From Gnetum montanum (taxonomy: Eukaryota; Streptophyta; Gnetopsida; Gnetales; Gnetaceae): a DNA stretch of 64,000 nucleotides. This document shows, piece by piece, positions 11,604 through 23,776 of this stretch (within the stretch, counting starts at the first letter, position 1; the number at the start of each line of letters is the position of its first letter). The notes beneath the pieces are model-generated. The model was given only the letters and a program-made list of their open reading frames with translations. It did no database searches and had not been told where the DNA came from. Where the stretch lies: positions 34,867 to 98,866 of the forward strand of contig MNCI01003010.1 in assembly GCA_015680685.1 (NCBI GenBank). The letters run 5' to 3'. The position numbers and the translations under genes are program-made.

Positions 11604-14600
11604 ATGGACCCATCTCAGATGAACGTAGTAGTACATTCTATTTTTGAATTTGGGGTCAGCGCTTTGAACCCAGTGGTGGCAACTGAACCCATAGTTGTCA
11701 TTGGCGAGATGAACCCTTAGGGGCCACCTCGCTGGTCACTTAGGTTGCAAGGTTGAGACCCCGTCTACACCATCTTAACTCCTGAGCAGTATAACTTTAT
11801 ATGTGTTAAAATACAAGCCAACTTAGCCATTGACCGTTCTAAGATGGAGGCGAAATAACACTTCAAACTCATACACAAGGGAGGTCATGACTTTGTCCCC
11901 ATCGCCTATGATGTCATCCCACTCACTGAATCCCACCATGAACTCCTATCATAACTCCTCATGGCTAGGAACCAAATGTCATGTCAACCCGCCATAGAGC
12001 CTCGAAACGAAGATGAGGAAGATAATTTTGCTGCTTAGTCTGAACATGAGGATTCATACCATACTCTCAGTCCACATACTTATGCGAATTCATTATTTCA
12101 CCCTTTCATGGGAGAGACCATGTCCCTCCATTCATTTAAAACCACTGAAGCACGTGTGCCCCAACAAGAAGTGCCCACTCTTATTCCCACTCTCCCTATG
12201 ACCGATACTCAATTCAACATACCCATCCCCGCCATTCCTCCGGTCACCACATTATCCCCTCTCCTACAAGTACAACCCCAACAACCCCCCTCTCAAATTA
12301 ATGTAGGAACAACTTTCCCACCCCAAGTAATTGGGATGCCATCTGTGATACCTGCTTCCACATCTACACACTTCATCCCACAAGTGTAGGTTCATACCAC
12401 ACCCTCGGTTCCTCCAATACAACACCAGGTACAAAGTCTTCATTCACAACCCACAATGGGCCAATGGCCTGCCCTTGTTGCTCAACAACAACAGCAACAA
12501 CAACAACAACAACCTACACCTTACGACATTCCACCCCTAGTAGCACCCATTGTAAACATTCCACAAGTGCAACCTCCGACCACTTAACTTTCTTCTTTCC
12601 CGCCCACTATACAATAATCTAACTTGCATACTACACAACATAACCAACCTCCCGCTTCACCTAGTGCCCAAGACTGGGCTGAAGCTAAAAAAATCATGCA
12701 GGAGCTAGCCGACTAGGTAAAACACCTTAAAACCACTAACAATGAAGAGCTTAAAGTATTAGACTTTTACCAAGACGATCCTATTAGCTCTTTGGTACCA
12801 CCATTAACCTTGCCCAAAAGAGTTTCTTTGCCTCAACTAACCAAATACAACGGGGAAGGAGAACCCAACGCCCATCTAGTCACATTTAGACTAGAATGCC
12901 TGTTGCTTCAAGCCTGGCCCCATGCAATCTTGCATGTGTTTGCCATGTCCCTCACTAGTAGAGCATTAGACTGGTACCGAGCCTTACCTCATAACTCCAT
13001 ATCCTCTTTGGAGGATCTCTTACACTAGTTTGTTACCAGATTTAAATACAACTTGAAACCTGAAGCAACCTTGGATAATCTGATACAGGTAAAACAAGCA
13101 CTGTTTGAACCTATACAAAAATTTATCCAAAGATGGAGTGCCACACTCAATGAACTTCATGAGCCAATCCTAGAAACATACCTTCTTACGATTCTTAAGG
13201 GAGCTATGAATGATTTTGTCAAATCAAAACTGTACTATCTAAATGTGCACACTCTAAGCTAAGCTTTTGTATATATTAAAAACATAAAAGAGGCAGCCCA
13301 AAATAGCCATGACCCTGCTTACTTAGCCTTCAAAAATCAACACACTAAAAAAGATAAAGAAAAGGCTAAAGCAACAGTAGCAGCAATAGCAAAGACTCAA
13401 CCTACCAACATGGGACAATAAGGCAGACCACCTATTGCTCCTACATACACACCTAAATCATCTACCATGCAAGCTACTAACATGGGTCATGCACATACGT
13501 TTGAGAGGAAAGACCCTGCTTAATACACACCGCTCCCCATGAAGTCTTCCCAGTTGTTAGATCAACTTTTGAAGGTTGGGGCCATTAAACACAAGTAGCT
13601 ATCTCTAGCGGTAGCCCAGAGACACGACCGATTCTACAAATTGGTCAAAAACCTAAGCTTGGCAACTCCAAATGAGCCTCCTATTCCAAGAGGCTTTAGA
13701 CTAGATCGATTTTGCGAGTACCACCAATGGAATGGGCATGGTACTGATTATTGTTTCACCTTTAAATAATACATACAACATATGATTGATAGGGATGAAA
13801 TAACATTTGACGATGCCAACCTTGTTAAACCGCAGAATCAATCTATGGATGTGTACAAAGATCCCCTTAATACTAAGGAAGCTCCTTACGTTATTAACAC
13901 AATACATGTTGGAAATGAGCAAGGTATGCCCACAAAACCTTTCATGATTCATGTTCCTCCTACGTCAACATCATCCCCATAATCTTTGTATTCCATATAC
14001 AATCCGCCTACACCTACAAAGCCATTTGTCATTCATCTACCCCCTGTCAATGCAATTGTAAATGTACAATTGCCTACCTGGCCCACTCCCTTTGTGGTCC
14101 AGGTGCCACCCGCAGTTATAACCACAGAGGTACAATCACAAAATCGACCAACTCCCTTCGTAATCAAGGTACCTAAAAACCCTAATCTTCAACCTCCTAC
14201 TTCTCAACCATAAACCAAACTGACCCTATTCGTCATTAGGGTGCCTAAACACCCTGACACACAACCACCTCCAAAAGTTCAACTGCAACCTCAACCTACT
14301 CCATTCGTAATCCGGGCCCCAAAACAACCTGGTGTTCAAGCTTCAACGGTTCCCCCATGACCTTCATGAGAACGCCTTGCTGATAGACTTACTAGGGAAT
14401 GGTTGGAAAAAGAACGTCAAAGTCTTGAATTGGGGCCACCGAAACCCACTCCCTTAAACGCTATACCTATGGCTCCAACAATTGATGAGCCAAGCATGAG
14501 CCACAAAAATAAAAAATTGGGAATGCCAAATACATCAAACCCAACTGCCACATTAGACCACACGAAAACCATTTCACAAGAGATACACCTGTTGGGTCCA

Positions 14601-15611
14601 ATGGATCAAGTCTCAACCAGCAAGAGCACACCAAACAGTAAAGACTTGGCCAGTGCCCTAACTCAGGTCACACAGGCGCGTAAACAAAAAAACACATCTT
14701 TAAGCTTGTATGACCTCATGTTGACTTCTCAAGTTCATCGTGAAGCCTTAGTACACATGTTAAAATTGATCCCAGTTAGCAAAGACTTGCCTAAAAATGA
14801 ACTTTCCATTCATGCGGTAATGTCTCCATATCAAGGATCAAGAGCTACATCACTAAGCTTCAACACAGATAATATAAAAATAGATAAAAAAATGGAAGAA
14901 GTCACCACTACATCCATGTTCATAACTATACAAGTAAATCAATTTAAAATACATAGGGTGCATGTAGATGACGAAGTAGTCACAAACGTAGTACCATAAC
15001 CCGTCATCAAACAGTTAGGGCTAACTGAACAAATCAAACCAACTTCCACGACATTCCTGAAATTGTTTAGTGGGTCACGCGTAGTTGTCAAAGGAATACT
15101 AACTCCCCACGTTAGCTGCATTTGTAGTCGTAGACAAGATGCCTGGTTTTAACTTGATATTGGGACGACCATGGTTAGCCCAATTAAAAGCGGTTTCCTC
15201 ATCCATCCACCAAGAGATTCACTTATCCTATGAAGGCAATGAAATCATTATACACGGTGATGCGGCTACACCCAACACCTCTACACACATAGGCACAAAC
15301 CAAGGCTCAGAAGTCGAATTCGATGAGCCTAAACAAGATAACACTACTCTTGAGCTTAAATAGGACGCCACACCCATTGACAACCAAAATGATAACCAAT
15401 CTCCAAACCGTGATCCCCTAGAAAATTTTGAAACATACAAAATGTGGAAACATCGGAGCATGCTGACATAGGAGTTATTCCCCCAAACGTCTCATGGTCA
15501 AAATTACCATTTAACATAATTACTGAAGGAGATGTTGAATATACGATTACACCGACACAACCAACACACCATGTCAATCTTTGAAAATTAAAGAAGCTAC
15601 TCAACTGTTAA
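11604..15611 (+). pseudogene. gag-protease polyprotein, element A (broken)
   Basis: The ATG at 11604 is collinear with C's start. Order: N-terminal part, Pro/Gln-rich stretch with a poly-Gln run near 12485, gag domain (about 12830-13225), zinc knuckle C-x2-H-x4-H-x4-C (about 13708-13755), Pro-rich linker with about five PFVIxVP repeats (13935-14330), and protease (about 14910-15240). The protease active site reads DDEV instead of DDGA, and about 30 bases are missing near 15100, shifting the frame. Several stops interrupt the ORF. The second protease motif ILGRPWL is intact (about 15155-15175). Confidence 0.85.
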
Positions 15612-15880
15612 CATAACTACTCGTCCGAAATGACGTTAAACTACTACTCGTCCAAAATGACGTTAAACTACAACTGTCCAAAAAGACGTTAAAATACCAC
15701 ATGTCCGCAATGACATAAAACTAGCCACGGTTAGGAATGACCGATTCATTTTAAAACCCACTGAAATAGTTCAAATCTCTCTTGTTTTCTTGTGGCCTAA
15801 AATAGCCATTGCTAAAACCCGTCATGACTCTAAAATCGACACGTATGGCCCAAAATGGCTTTAAACTAGAACAAGTTACG
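15612..15880 (+). repeat. First repeat block (post-protease), element A
   Basis: Units such as CCGAAATGACGTTAAACTAC are repeated about five to seven times, beginning at the protease stop codon as in B and C. Confidence 0.75.
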
Positions 15881-16189
15881 TTTCCATTTCTTTAAAATTA
15901 CATTCTTCGTTTGCATGCATAGTTACATCCTTGCTCTACCAATTACTATTCTGCTTACATTTCTTCTACACTGTTATCATTTCAGTTACTTTCACATTTA
16001 CAAACCATTAAAACAACAACAACAAAAAATTGAATAACATAAAAACAAAAAAAAAATATATATCAATGTATAAAGGGATAATTTCAAATGTTTACATTGT
16101 ATCACACGTTTGCTCTCATACAATCCACAAGTTTCAAACAAAAATAATAATAACTGAGTTAACAACAATAACAAGTTAAATTAAACATC
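15881..16189. other. AT-rich spacer, element A
   Basis: A-rich sequence with several homopolymer runs, at the same place as 8396-8751 in C and about 31460-31739 in B. I see no gene in it. Confidence 0.4.
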
Positions 16190-16245
16190 AGTGCTAGGAG
16201 GGGCTTGATGGGGCCTCCATCATCATCATCATCATCTCCCTTCAA
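16190..16245 (-). pseudogene. Remnant of last exon of opposite-strand gene, element A
   Basis: On the minus strand an acidic run (six Asp codons in a row) followed by GGP resembles the acidic, Gly-rich exon 8 of B and C, at the same distance from the protease end. It is short, so the identification rests mostly on position. Confidence 0.45.
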
Positions 16246-17750
16246 AAAATAGAAAGTTCAAAAAAAAAAAAATTATTATCACTAAAAAAAAACTAAAAAA
16301 AAAAGAGCATTAACTAGAAAACAACGTGAGTACACCTATGAGCTCCATCACCAAGAAAAAAAGTTTGAAGCCCCTGCACAAAAAAAAAAAAAATCCTAGG
16401 TAAGTAAATTAAAATTTATAAAACACACAAATGAAAGTAGTCATCAACAAAACATAAATATACAAGAGAGAACTAGCAAGAGAAATAATAATAAAATGAA
16501 TAACTACTAAAGTTGTATACCCCATGCGACAAGAACTCCTGCATTTAATCCTTAATGGAGAACATGGAAATCTATTAGGTAATGCTAACATCAGTAGGAT
16601 AACATTTGCAAAAATTATGATTAATAGTTTATGTTACAACCATAGGTAAAAAAAGCTCGTAGTTTGCATTACCCTGGAAAAGTGACTCACGCAACTTAGG
16701 GGAGTAACTCACGCTTATGTTTTGTGCCAAAATACACTGCCATAGCATCAAAACATGTGATTTTCGGCATCAATATATTATCGTTGGACTAGATAAAATA
16801 TATATTTTACACAAACGAATTAGTGTAATAAATCACCAATTTAATGAAGCACGGTGTCAATTTCCTTTTATATAAAACTAAAAACTAATATATTGGCTAT
16901 ATAAGGTGATTTATCCCAATGATATAGCATCATATAAAAGGTTTTGTCAAATTATTTTAATGGACTGAAATTATTCACCAAACTCACCTCACCTACAATG
17001 ATGGAAAACCTCTTCAAACGCTGAAAAAATCAGCACTAGTCATAATGAGGGAGAAAATTAAAACAAAGCGCCATGAGCCTGCATATGGCCATCGGCTATG
17101 TGCTCGTAGAATTTGTTGCTTTATAAGCAAAGAGACTTTTAAAATAGTTGAACAAGCATCCATCCGTCATCATACCCATGACCCATGACGCTGACCCTGT
17201 TTTGTTTTTTTCTGTTCTCAGCAGAAATATAAAAGAAAAAGAGCAAAAACCAGCAATGAAACACGCGTGAATGTGCGAGTCATCGCTGAACCTTTGGCGC
17301 TCCAAAAGGCAGGCGAATGCATATAAATGCAACATTTTCCTCGCACGCCCCGCCAAAAACTTGATTTCCATATAACCCATACTTCCCCTTTTGGCCTTCG
17401 GTTACCATAATGTTTGTTTATTTACTCGTACCCCCTGGTTTTCTGTGATCCGTCTCATACCGATGCCATGAATCTATTCTTACTTGCCACTTAACAACGA
17501 AATGAAATTTTTAGTATGATTTAGAAATTTTAGGTAGTGACCTTTGTGCGCACAAATTCAGCGGCGATTCCCGTGGCCATGGCCACCATTCCCAGAGCCC
17601 AGATTAAGAAAATGCTATAGAAATCCATAAAATCCATACTTGACCTCCTTCCGTTGCCGCCCTCGAAAAAATTATTCGTGTTGCAGCTTGCCAAAGTTAC
17701 TCCCACTGCCAAAAAGTGGGTCCACTCACACTGCAATGACTTACTTACAA
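16246..17750. other. Unmatched segment replacing the body of the opposite-strand gene in element A
   Basis: B and C have exons 7 to 2 at this position, but here I find no counterpart. The sequence is AT-rich to about 17000 and more balanced after that. On the minus strand an ATG at 17637-17635 opens about 34 codons with a hydrophobic helix (FLIWALGMVAMATGIAA), then FVRTK and a possible donor. This could be the first exon of an acquired gene. I do not recognise it. Confidence 0.35.
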
Positions 17751-17751
17751 G

Positions 17752-18070
17752 CAACTCACACTGCCAAGGCATGGCGGCGAACTCACGTTGCCGAGGCAAT
17801 GGCGGCTAACTCACGCTGCGAGGCATGGCGGCGAACTCACGTTGCCGAAACAATGGCGGCTAACTCACGCTGCGAGGCATGGTGGCTAACTCACGCTGCT
17901 GAAACAATGGCGGCTAACTCACGCTGCGAGGCATGGTGGCTAACTCACGCNGGCAATGGCGGCTAACTCACGCTGCCAAGACATGGCGGCTAACTCACGC
18001 TGTCGAGGTAGTGGCGGCAAACTCACGCTGCCAGGACATGGCGGCAAACTCACGCTGTGAAGCGATAGAA
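17752..18070 (+). repeat. Tandem repeat of 26-28 bp units (AACTCACGCTGC...ATGGCGGCT)
   Basis: About ten head-to-tail units of AACTCACGCTGCGAGGCATG plus GCGGCT alternate between 26 and 28 bp. An N at 17951 falls inside the array, so copy number is probably collapsed. It lies where intron 1 of the opposite-strand gene should be. Looser CTCACGCTG copies continue to about 18160. Confidence 0.85.
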
Positions 18071-18789
18071 GTCAGGATACTCACGCTGATCTAAGCTATA
18101 TACTCACGCTGTGACAACCAAGATGGATGCTCACGCTGACCTTGCCCGTCTCCCCAAATTCAACCCAATTTACTCACACTATGAAAAAAAAGGGGCGGAA
18201 ACAGCAACTCACGACGGAATAATTTACACTTGCAAGAACCCATGCTGCAATTAAAAAAAACAGACATTCATACCCCACACAGTAACCCTTGGATACCAAA
18301 ACCCTCATTTACAACCTCTAGAACTGCAACTAATACTAGGAATGCAAAGCCTGCAATTCATGCAGGAAAAACAAAAAAAATTGCAAAAAACCTGACCCTT
18401 CCCAAAGCCGTAAAAATAAAAATGCAGGGCTAGTCGGCCCGCTGGGCTTGCCAAAGGGCCACAGCTGCCAAACGGCCTAGCAAGGGCGGCCACTCCCTGA
18501 TGTTGCCATGAAGCCGTAGTCATGGCTGCCTTCTGATAGGCCTACCATCACGGCGCTACCTGCCATCGTGCCCTGCTTCCCTGCTACCTACCGTCGCAAC
18601 CGTACATCGCCTCTAGCTTGTCCCACGTTGTCGCCAATGTGCCTTCCCGCACCCACCATGATCCAAAATTCGCCCCAGCGTCACTACGTCTGTGCCCCCA
18701 CCACACTGCCCCTTCGCGTCGTCTATTGCTCGTCGTCGCCGCACGTCACGTCAGGGTCATGCCACACAGGCCAATGTAGTGCGCTAACC
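18071..18789. other. GC-richer spacer, probably intron 1 side of the opposite-strand gene, element A
   Basis: This part is richer in G and C than its surroundings and has no clear ORF of its own. On the minus strand the exon 1 frame stays open to about 18723, past the point where B and C have their donor. The donor itself seems to be lost in A. Confidence 0.35.
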
Positions 18790-18899
18790 AAAACCCTCGA
18801 TTGTGGGAGATGCTGAAGCAGTTCTTCCCCTTCCTCTACGAACGCTAGGCTTGCCTGCTTCTTTCCTTTCCTGCATTCTTGTTTCTCCTGTCTTCCCAT
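18790..18899 (-). pseudogene. First exon of opposite-strand gene, element A
   Basis: From the ATG at 18899-18897 the minus strand encodes a basic start (MGRQEKQ) and then FVEEGEELLQHLPQSR. B and C have the same start, spacing and motif (FVEESEELL and HLPQAR in C). Here the CAG at 18815-18813 is intact, where B and C have TAG. The GT donor used in B and C is not conserved. With exons 2-7 missing, A's gene cannot be functional. Confidence 0.6.
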
Positions 18900-18939
18900 C
18901 TCTCTCTCACTGCACATCTGCTTGAGTGTCACTATCCTG

Positions 18940-19110
18940 GCTCACTCACGCTGACTGTTGTCACGTCCAAGTAACTCATGCTTTGAGGAAATTTTTGGGG
19001 TGAGGGAACTCATGTTGCTCATCATTTTCAATCACTCACGCTTGTCATCTTCAAACTACTCACGCTAGGCACTTGTTTTCAACTCACGCTTTGGCTAAAC
19101 CATTTACGCT
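18940..19110 (+). repeat. CTCACGCT array upstream of the opposite-strand start, element A
   Basis: Five or more copies of ACTCACGCT, about 25-40 bases apart, lie just upstream of exon 1 as read on the minus strand, in its promoter region. B and C have matching arrays at 36165-36365 and 49015-49110. Confidence 0.65.
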
Positions 19111-19324
19111 TGCATCCCATCTTTCTCATCCACACGTGGTGCATTTTCTTCATCTTTTATCTTTTATTTTCTTTATTATTTTATTTTATTCTAGCTCATT
19201 TTCACTGTTTCACATGCTTCCAAGGTAAATAATTTCTTATGCATGTTTAATTATCTTTCTTTTGCAAAATATATGTATGGCTTAGGTATCTAAAAGCTAA
19301 AACAAAACAAAACGACAACACACA
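19111..19324. other. T-rich spacer before the pre-pol repeats, element A
   Basis: Pyrimidine-rich then AT-rich sequence with no gene visible. Confidence 0.3.
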
Positions 19325-19500
19325 TGAAAAATTTAAATTACTCATGGCCTGGTATGGCCTTAAACTGCCACACACGGCTCGGTATGGCCTTAAACTACCA
19401 CTTATGGCCTAGTATGGCCTTAGACTGCCATTCACAGCCCGGTATGGCCTTAAACTGCCATACGTCTAAGCATGACGGTAAACTACCCTTGACGTACCAT
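19325..19500 (+). repeat. Second repeat block (pre-pol), element A
   Basis: Five units of the form CCGGTATGGCCTTAAACTGCCA at about 34-bp spacing lie shortly before pol. Counterparts are 36600-36735 in B and about 49255-49285 in C. The shared core TAAACTRCCA is also that of the other two blocks. Confidence 0.8.
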
Positions 19501-19581
19501 TGGTACATTTTAAACGTAAAATCAATTTCTTAAGAAAAAAGAAAACTCACCCTTGTTAACATAGCTCCCTGTTTCATTGGC

Positions 19582-19583
19582 AG
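19582..19583 (+). promoter_or_regulatory. Candidate 3' splice site just before pol, element A
   Basis: A pyrimidine-rich run ends in CATTGGCAG, followed by GAGCAAACAC and the pol ATG at 19594. Element C has TTCGTAG, GAGAAAACAT and ATG at the same spot. The AG/GAG junction and its 10-base distance to ATG are kept in both, which suggests a spliced pol mRNA. No conserved donor was found behind the protease. Confidence 0.4.
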
Positions 19584-19593
19584 GAGCAAACAC

Positions 19594-22500
19594 ATGGATA
19601 GCAAGCAACTCTTCATACCATTGTCTATCAATGGACCACACGGAGCAATTAAACGAGAAATCAATCTAAAGTCAATTGATTTAGACTCTCCAACATACGA
19701 TAATTTAGTGGCATCAACCCAAGAAACACTAGATTGCTTTAAAGGAATGACAAAATCTTTGGACCTAGAAGCCAATAACATCACCGAAGATCCCCTAGCC
19801 GAAACCTCCATAACCACATCAAATGGTAAGGTTAAAATTTTAAAACTAAGTACTCTATTAAATCCACAACTTGCCAATGACATAGCTCGAGTGCTAAAAG
19901 ATAACATGAAAGCATTCGCTTGGTCTTACAATGACATGCCTAGGCTCGACCCTCGGATAGTCTAGCATAACATTATACTTGATCCAAAACTAAGACCAGT
20001 GAAACAAAAAGCATGCAAGGTCAAGCCTAAAGTAGCGTTGGCAGTTCGCAATGAGATCACGAAGCTTTATCAAGCTAGCTTCATTCGAGCTGTGGACTAT
20101 GTTGATTGGGTATCCAACATGGTTATAGTTCCAAAGAAAAATGGGAGCATTCGTCTATGTATTGACTTCCGTGACCTCAATGTTGCAATCATAAAAGACG
20201 ACTTCCCGCTACCTAGCATCGATCAACTTGTTGATTCAACTACTGGGCATGCATTGTTATCCTTTATGGATGGCTTTTTAGGATACAACCAAATTAGGAT
20301 CAACCCCAAACATCAACTCAGGACAACCTTTATGACACCATGGGGTACATTTTATTATACAATGATGTCATTCGGTCTCAAGAACGCTGGGGCTACGTAC
20401 CAACGAGCGATGACATTCACCTTTAGTGATTACATGTTCAACTCGCTCAATGACCATGTAGATGACATTGCAGTCAAATAAAAAATAACTGAGCAACATG
20501 TACAAGATCTAGACTTGGTACTAAAATGTTGTCTAAAATACGAGCTTAGACTCAACCCGAAGAAATGTGTCTTTGGGGTCAAAATAGGAAAAATGCTTGG
20601 ATTCATCATATCAGAGACAGGGATACGAGTAGATCTAGATAAGGTTAAGGCAATAAAAAATCTGAAACCACCTAGCAACCTTACTCAACTTCACGGTCTA
20701 CAAGGTAAATTACAGTTTATTAGACGTTTCATTGAAAAACTTATGGACAAGTTGAGGCTTGTGCAGCACTTATTGCGCAAGAATGTCCATTTTGAATGGA
20801 TTCCACAGTGCCAAGAAGCCTTTGAGAACATCAAAACGACACTAGCTCAACTACCGATGGTTTACCCACCACAAAATAATAAACCATTTTACATCTACCT
20901 TGCAACATCCGAATCATCCATCGCGTCTATGCTTTGTTAGAAACACGAGGATGGAGCTGAAATCCCTGTTTACTATTTAAGCCATGCATTAGTAGCCTAC
21001 GAACAACATTACAATGACATAGAGAGGTTATGCCTTGCGCTTATCTTTTCTTTAAAGAAGTGACGACATTATCTCTTCCGTAACCAAGTTAATATCATCT
21101 ATAAAGACAACGTGCTTAGAGCTATCATGAACAACATATACGAATCAAGCAAGATAGCTAGATGGAAAGCGATGATTGCTGAGTTGGACCTATATTGCAT
21201 AGCTCAATCATCAGTTAAAGGTCAATTTATAGTCAATCAAATGACTGCATCACCAACGCAAGACCAAGCAATGATCAACCCAGAGTTTCCAGATGAGAAT
21301 GTAAACACGATAGACATAGTACCTGATAACTACGATGCAATCTTAAAATTTGATGGAGCATCGACCTCCCGAGGAGGAAGTGTTGCAGCTGTCATCACAT
21401 ATCCCTCTCAAGAGATCCGACCTTTTGCTTATCATTTAAACATTCCTTGTACTAAAAATGTGGTAGACTATGAAGGTCTTCTTAGAGGTCTCATGACAGC
21501 ACTAACTTCAGAAACCACACAACTCGTAGTTAGAGGCAACTCACAGTTAGTCATCAATCAGGTCACAGACGTATATGCATGTAAAGCCTTACATTTACAA
21601 CCATACTGTGACTTGGCAAAGCACCTATTGAAACAATTCACAAACAGAGATGTGCAACATGTTTTCAGAAGTGACAATACCATTGCAGATGCACTTGCAA
21701 CATTAGCCCTAAACATTTCACCTAACATGTTTCATGCGTTGCCCAGTTCCATAACGAGTTGTGCCAAGCCCATAACTGACGCTCTCCCAATGAACTATCC
21801 ATAGCATCCGTTAGCACAACATATGCCATGGAATGGTATGATGACATAAAAGAGTACCTTCTACATGGTGAACCACCTCAACATCTAACGAATACTCAGA
21901 AGGACATAGTGCGGAAACGCTCTCGAAAGTATGCACTAGTAGGGGACACGTTATGTCGCCAATACTATGAAGGCATTTTGTTAGTGCACGTTAGTAGCAT
22001 CGATGGAAAAACCATCGTGGAGCAAGTTCATGAAGAACTTTGTGGAGGGCACATAGCATCCAAGGCAATGGCAACCAAAAACTATTTCTCCAAAGTTAAA
22101 ACATGTAGCATCTGTCAAAAACATGGTAATCTTATACATGTGCCACCTAACGAGTTGCATACAGTTCAAATCGCATGGCCTTTCTAGAAATGGGGGCTAG
22201 ACATCATAGGACCAATAACTCCCCCATCTTCCGTAGGACATAGCTTCATTATAACCACAACAAAATATTTCACAAAATGGGTAGAAGCTATTCCTCTTAG
22301 GAAGACCATATCAAAACAAGTATGCAAATTCATCCTTGACAACATTGTGACTCGTTTTGGCATTCCAATAACCATAATCACTGATAACGGGCCACAATTC
22401 AGCAGTGTTGAAACCAAAACCTTTTGTGAGAGCCTAGGCACCAAACATTCATTTTCATCACCATACTATCCTCAAAGCAACAGTTAAGCAGAATCCACGA

Positions 22501-23030
22501 ATAAAATGGTCATCATGGTGCTCAAGAAAATGCTTAATCAAAGCAAAAGAAGATGGCATGAATAGCTAGTGTACATGCTATGGGCATATCGAATGATACA
22601 CAGAACATCCACAGGTAAAACACTGTACAATCTTTTTTATGGTTCAGAAGCTATTTTACCTTTGGAGTTGCAGATACCTTCATTGCAGATCACACTCTCT
22701 GGACTTAATGAAAGTCAAAACAATGACTCGCGCATTGTTGACCTTGACTCGATGGAGGAGGAACGAACATGCACACTAGATCACATCAAGTGGTACCAGA
22801 AGCAACAACAACAACGACATCAAAATGACATTGACAAGTGCCTGATCAAGGAAGGTGACTTTGTCCTTAAGGCGGTTCGTGAACACTCAGACAAATTCTC
22901 AGCCAATTGGGAAGGTCCTTACTTGGTCACCAAAGTATACGAAAATGGAGCATTCAAACTAGCCGATATGGATAGTAATGAGCTTGCTCATCCAAAAAAT
23001 CACATGTACCTCAAGCCATTTTACGTCTAA
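19594..23030 (+). pseudogene. pol polyprotein, element A (RT, RNase H, aRNH, integrase; broken)
   Basis: The ATG at 19594 starts a frame aligned with B and C. Order: N-terminal linker, reverse transcriptase (about 20080-20700; active site HVDD at 20455-20466 where YVDD is expected), native RNase H (about 20880-21240), archaeal-type RNase H (about 21345-21720; FDGASTSRGG, YEGLLRGL, then VRGNSQ where Asp is expected), integrase (about 21950-23030). A frameshift lies near 21790 and about 15 codons of the zinc-binding region are missing near 22080. Stops include TAG at 22186-22188. Integrase Asp, Asp and Glu are still visible (GLDIIG, TDNGPQF, AESTNK). Confidence 0.9.
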
Positions 23031-23042
23031 ACAAAGCCTAAG

Positions 23043-23776
23043 GTATACAGATTGGTCCTAGAATCATGACAATAAACTGATACCACAGATTCATCCTAGC
23101 ATCATGACAGTAAACTAATACTATAGATTCGTCCTGGCATCATGATGGTAAACTAGTACCATAGATCCATCCTGGTATCATGATGGTAAACTGATACCAC
23201 AAACTCGTCTTGGCATCATGATGGTAAATTGATACCACAGATTCATCCTGGCATCATCATGGTAAACTGATACCACAAATTCGTCCTGGCATTATGATGG
23301 TAAACTGATATCACAGATTCGTCCTAGCATCATGACCTAAAACTGATACCAAAGATCGTCTGAAATGATAATAAACTACCACATTCTCATCTGCCAAAGT
23401 CTATTAAGACTATAAACTAGCTCGCCTCTCCATAGTCCGCCACGACTATAAACTAGCATTGCACTATCTACTATGATGCTAAACTGGAAATGTCCAACGG
23501 GTTATGACATAAAACTAACCCACGACAGTACGCCAAGACTATAAACTGGGAACTTCTTCACTGGCCTACGAATCTGTTGCTGTAATCAAATGGCGTGTCT
23601 TCATCAACCTACTACATGAATTCATCACATGGACTTTGAAAACATTGCTACTGCTTAATTTTGCTGGTCTATGGTTACACGTAGTGTCCCCATCCCATCG
23701 GTTGCATCCATGTTTAAAGTGTTAATCTAACTCATTCAATCGTGGTTTTCTTGTCTTCTTGGAGTTGTGTTTGTAG
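23043..23776 (+). other. Likely 3' UTR intron, element A
   Basis: Twelve bases behind the integrase stop lies AAG/GTATAC. At 23775-23776 the run CTTGGAGTTGTGTTTGTAG ends in AG/GATGAC, with a CTAAC branch-point-like sequence upstream. Element C has GAG/GTACGT and TTTGCAG/GATGAC at the same places; B has CAG/GTACGT but a mutated acceptor. The third repeat block lies inside. Confidence 0.5.
23050..23560 (+). repeat. Third repeat block (post-pol), element A: 38-bp tandem repeat and decayed units
   Basis: From about 23060 to 23350 some eight tandem units of 38 bp follow the pattern GATACCACAGATTCGTCCTG plus GCATCATGATGGTAAACT. After that come looser units (GACTATAAACTAGC) up to 23560. Confidence 0.85.
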
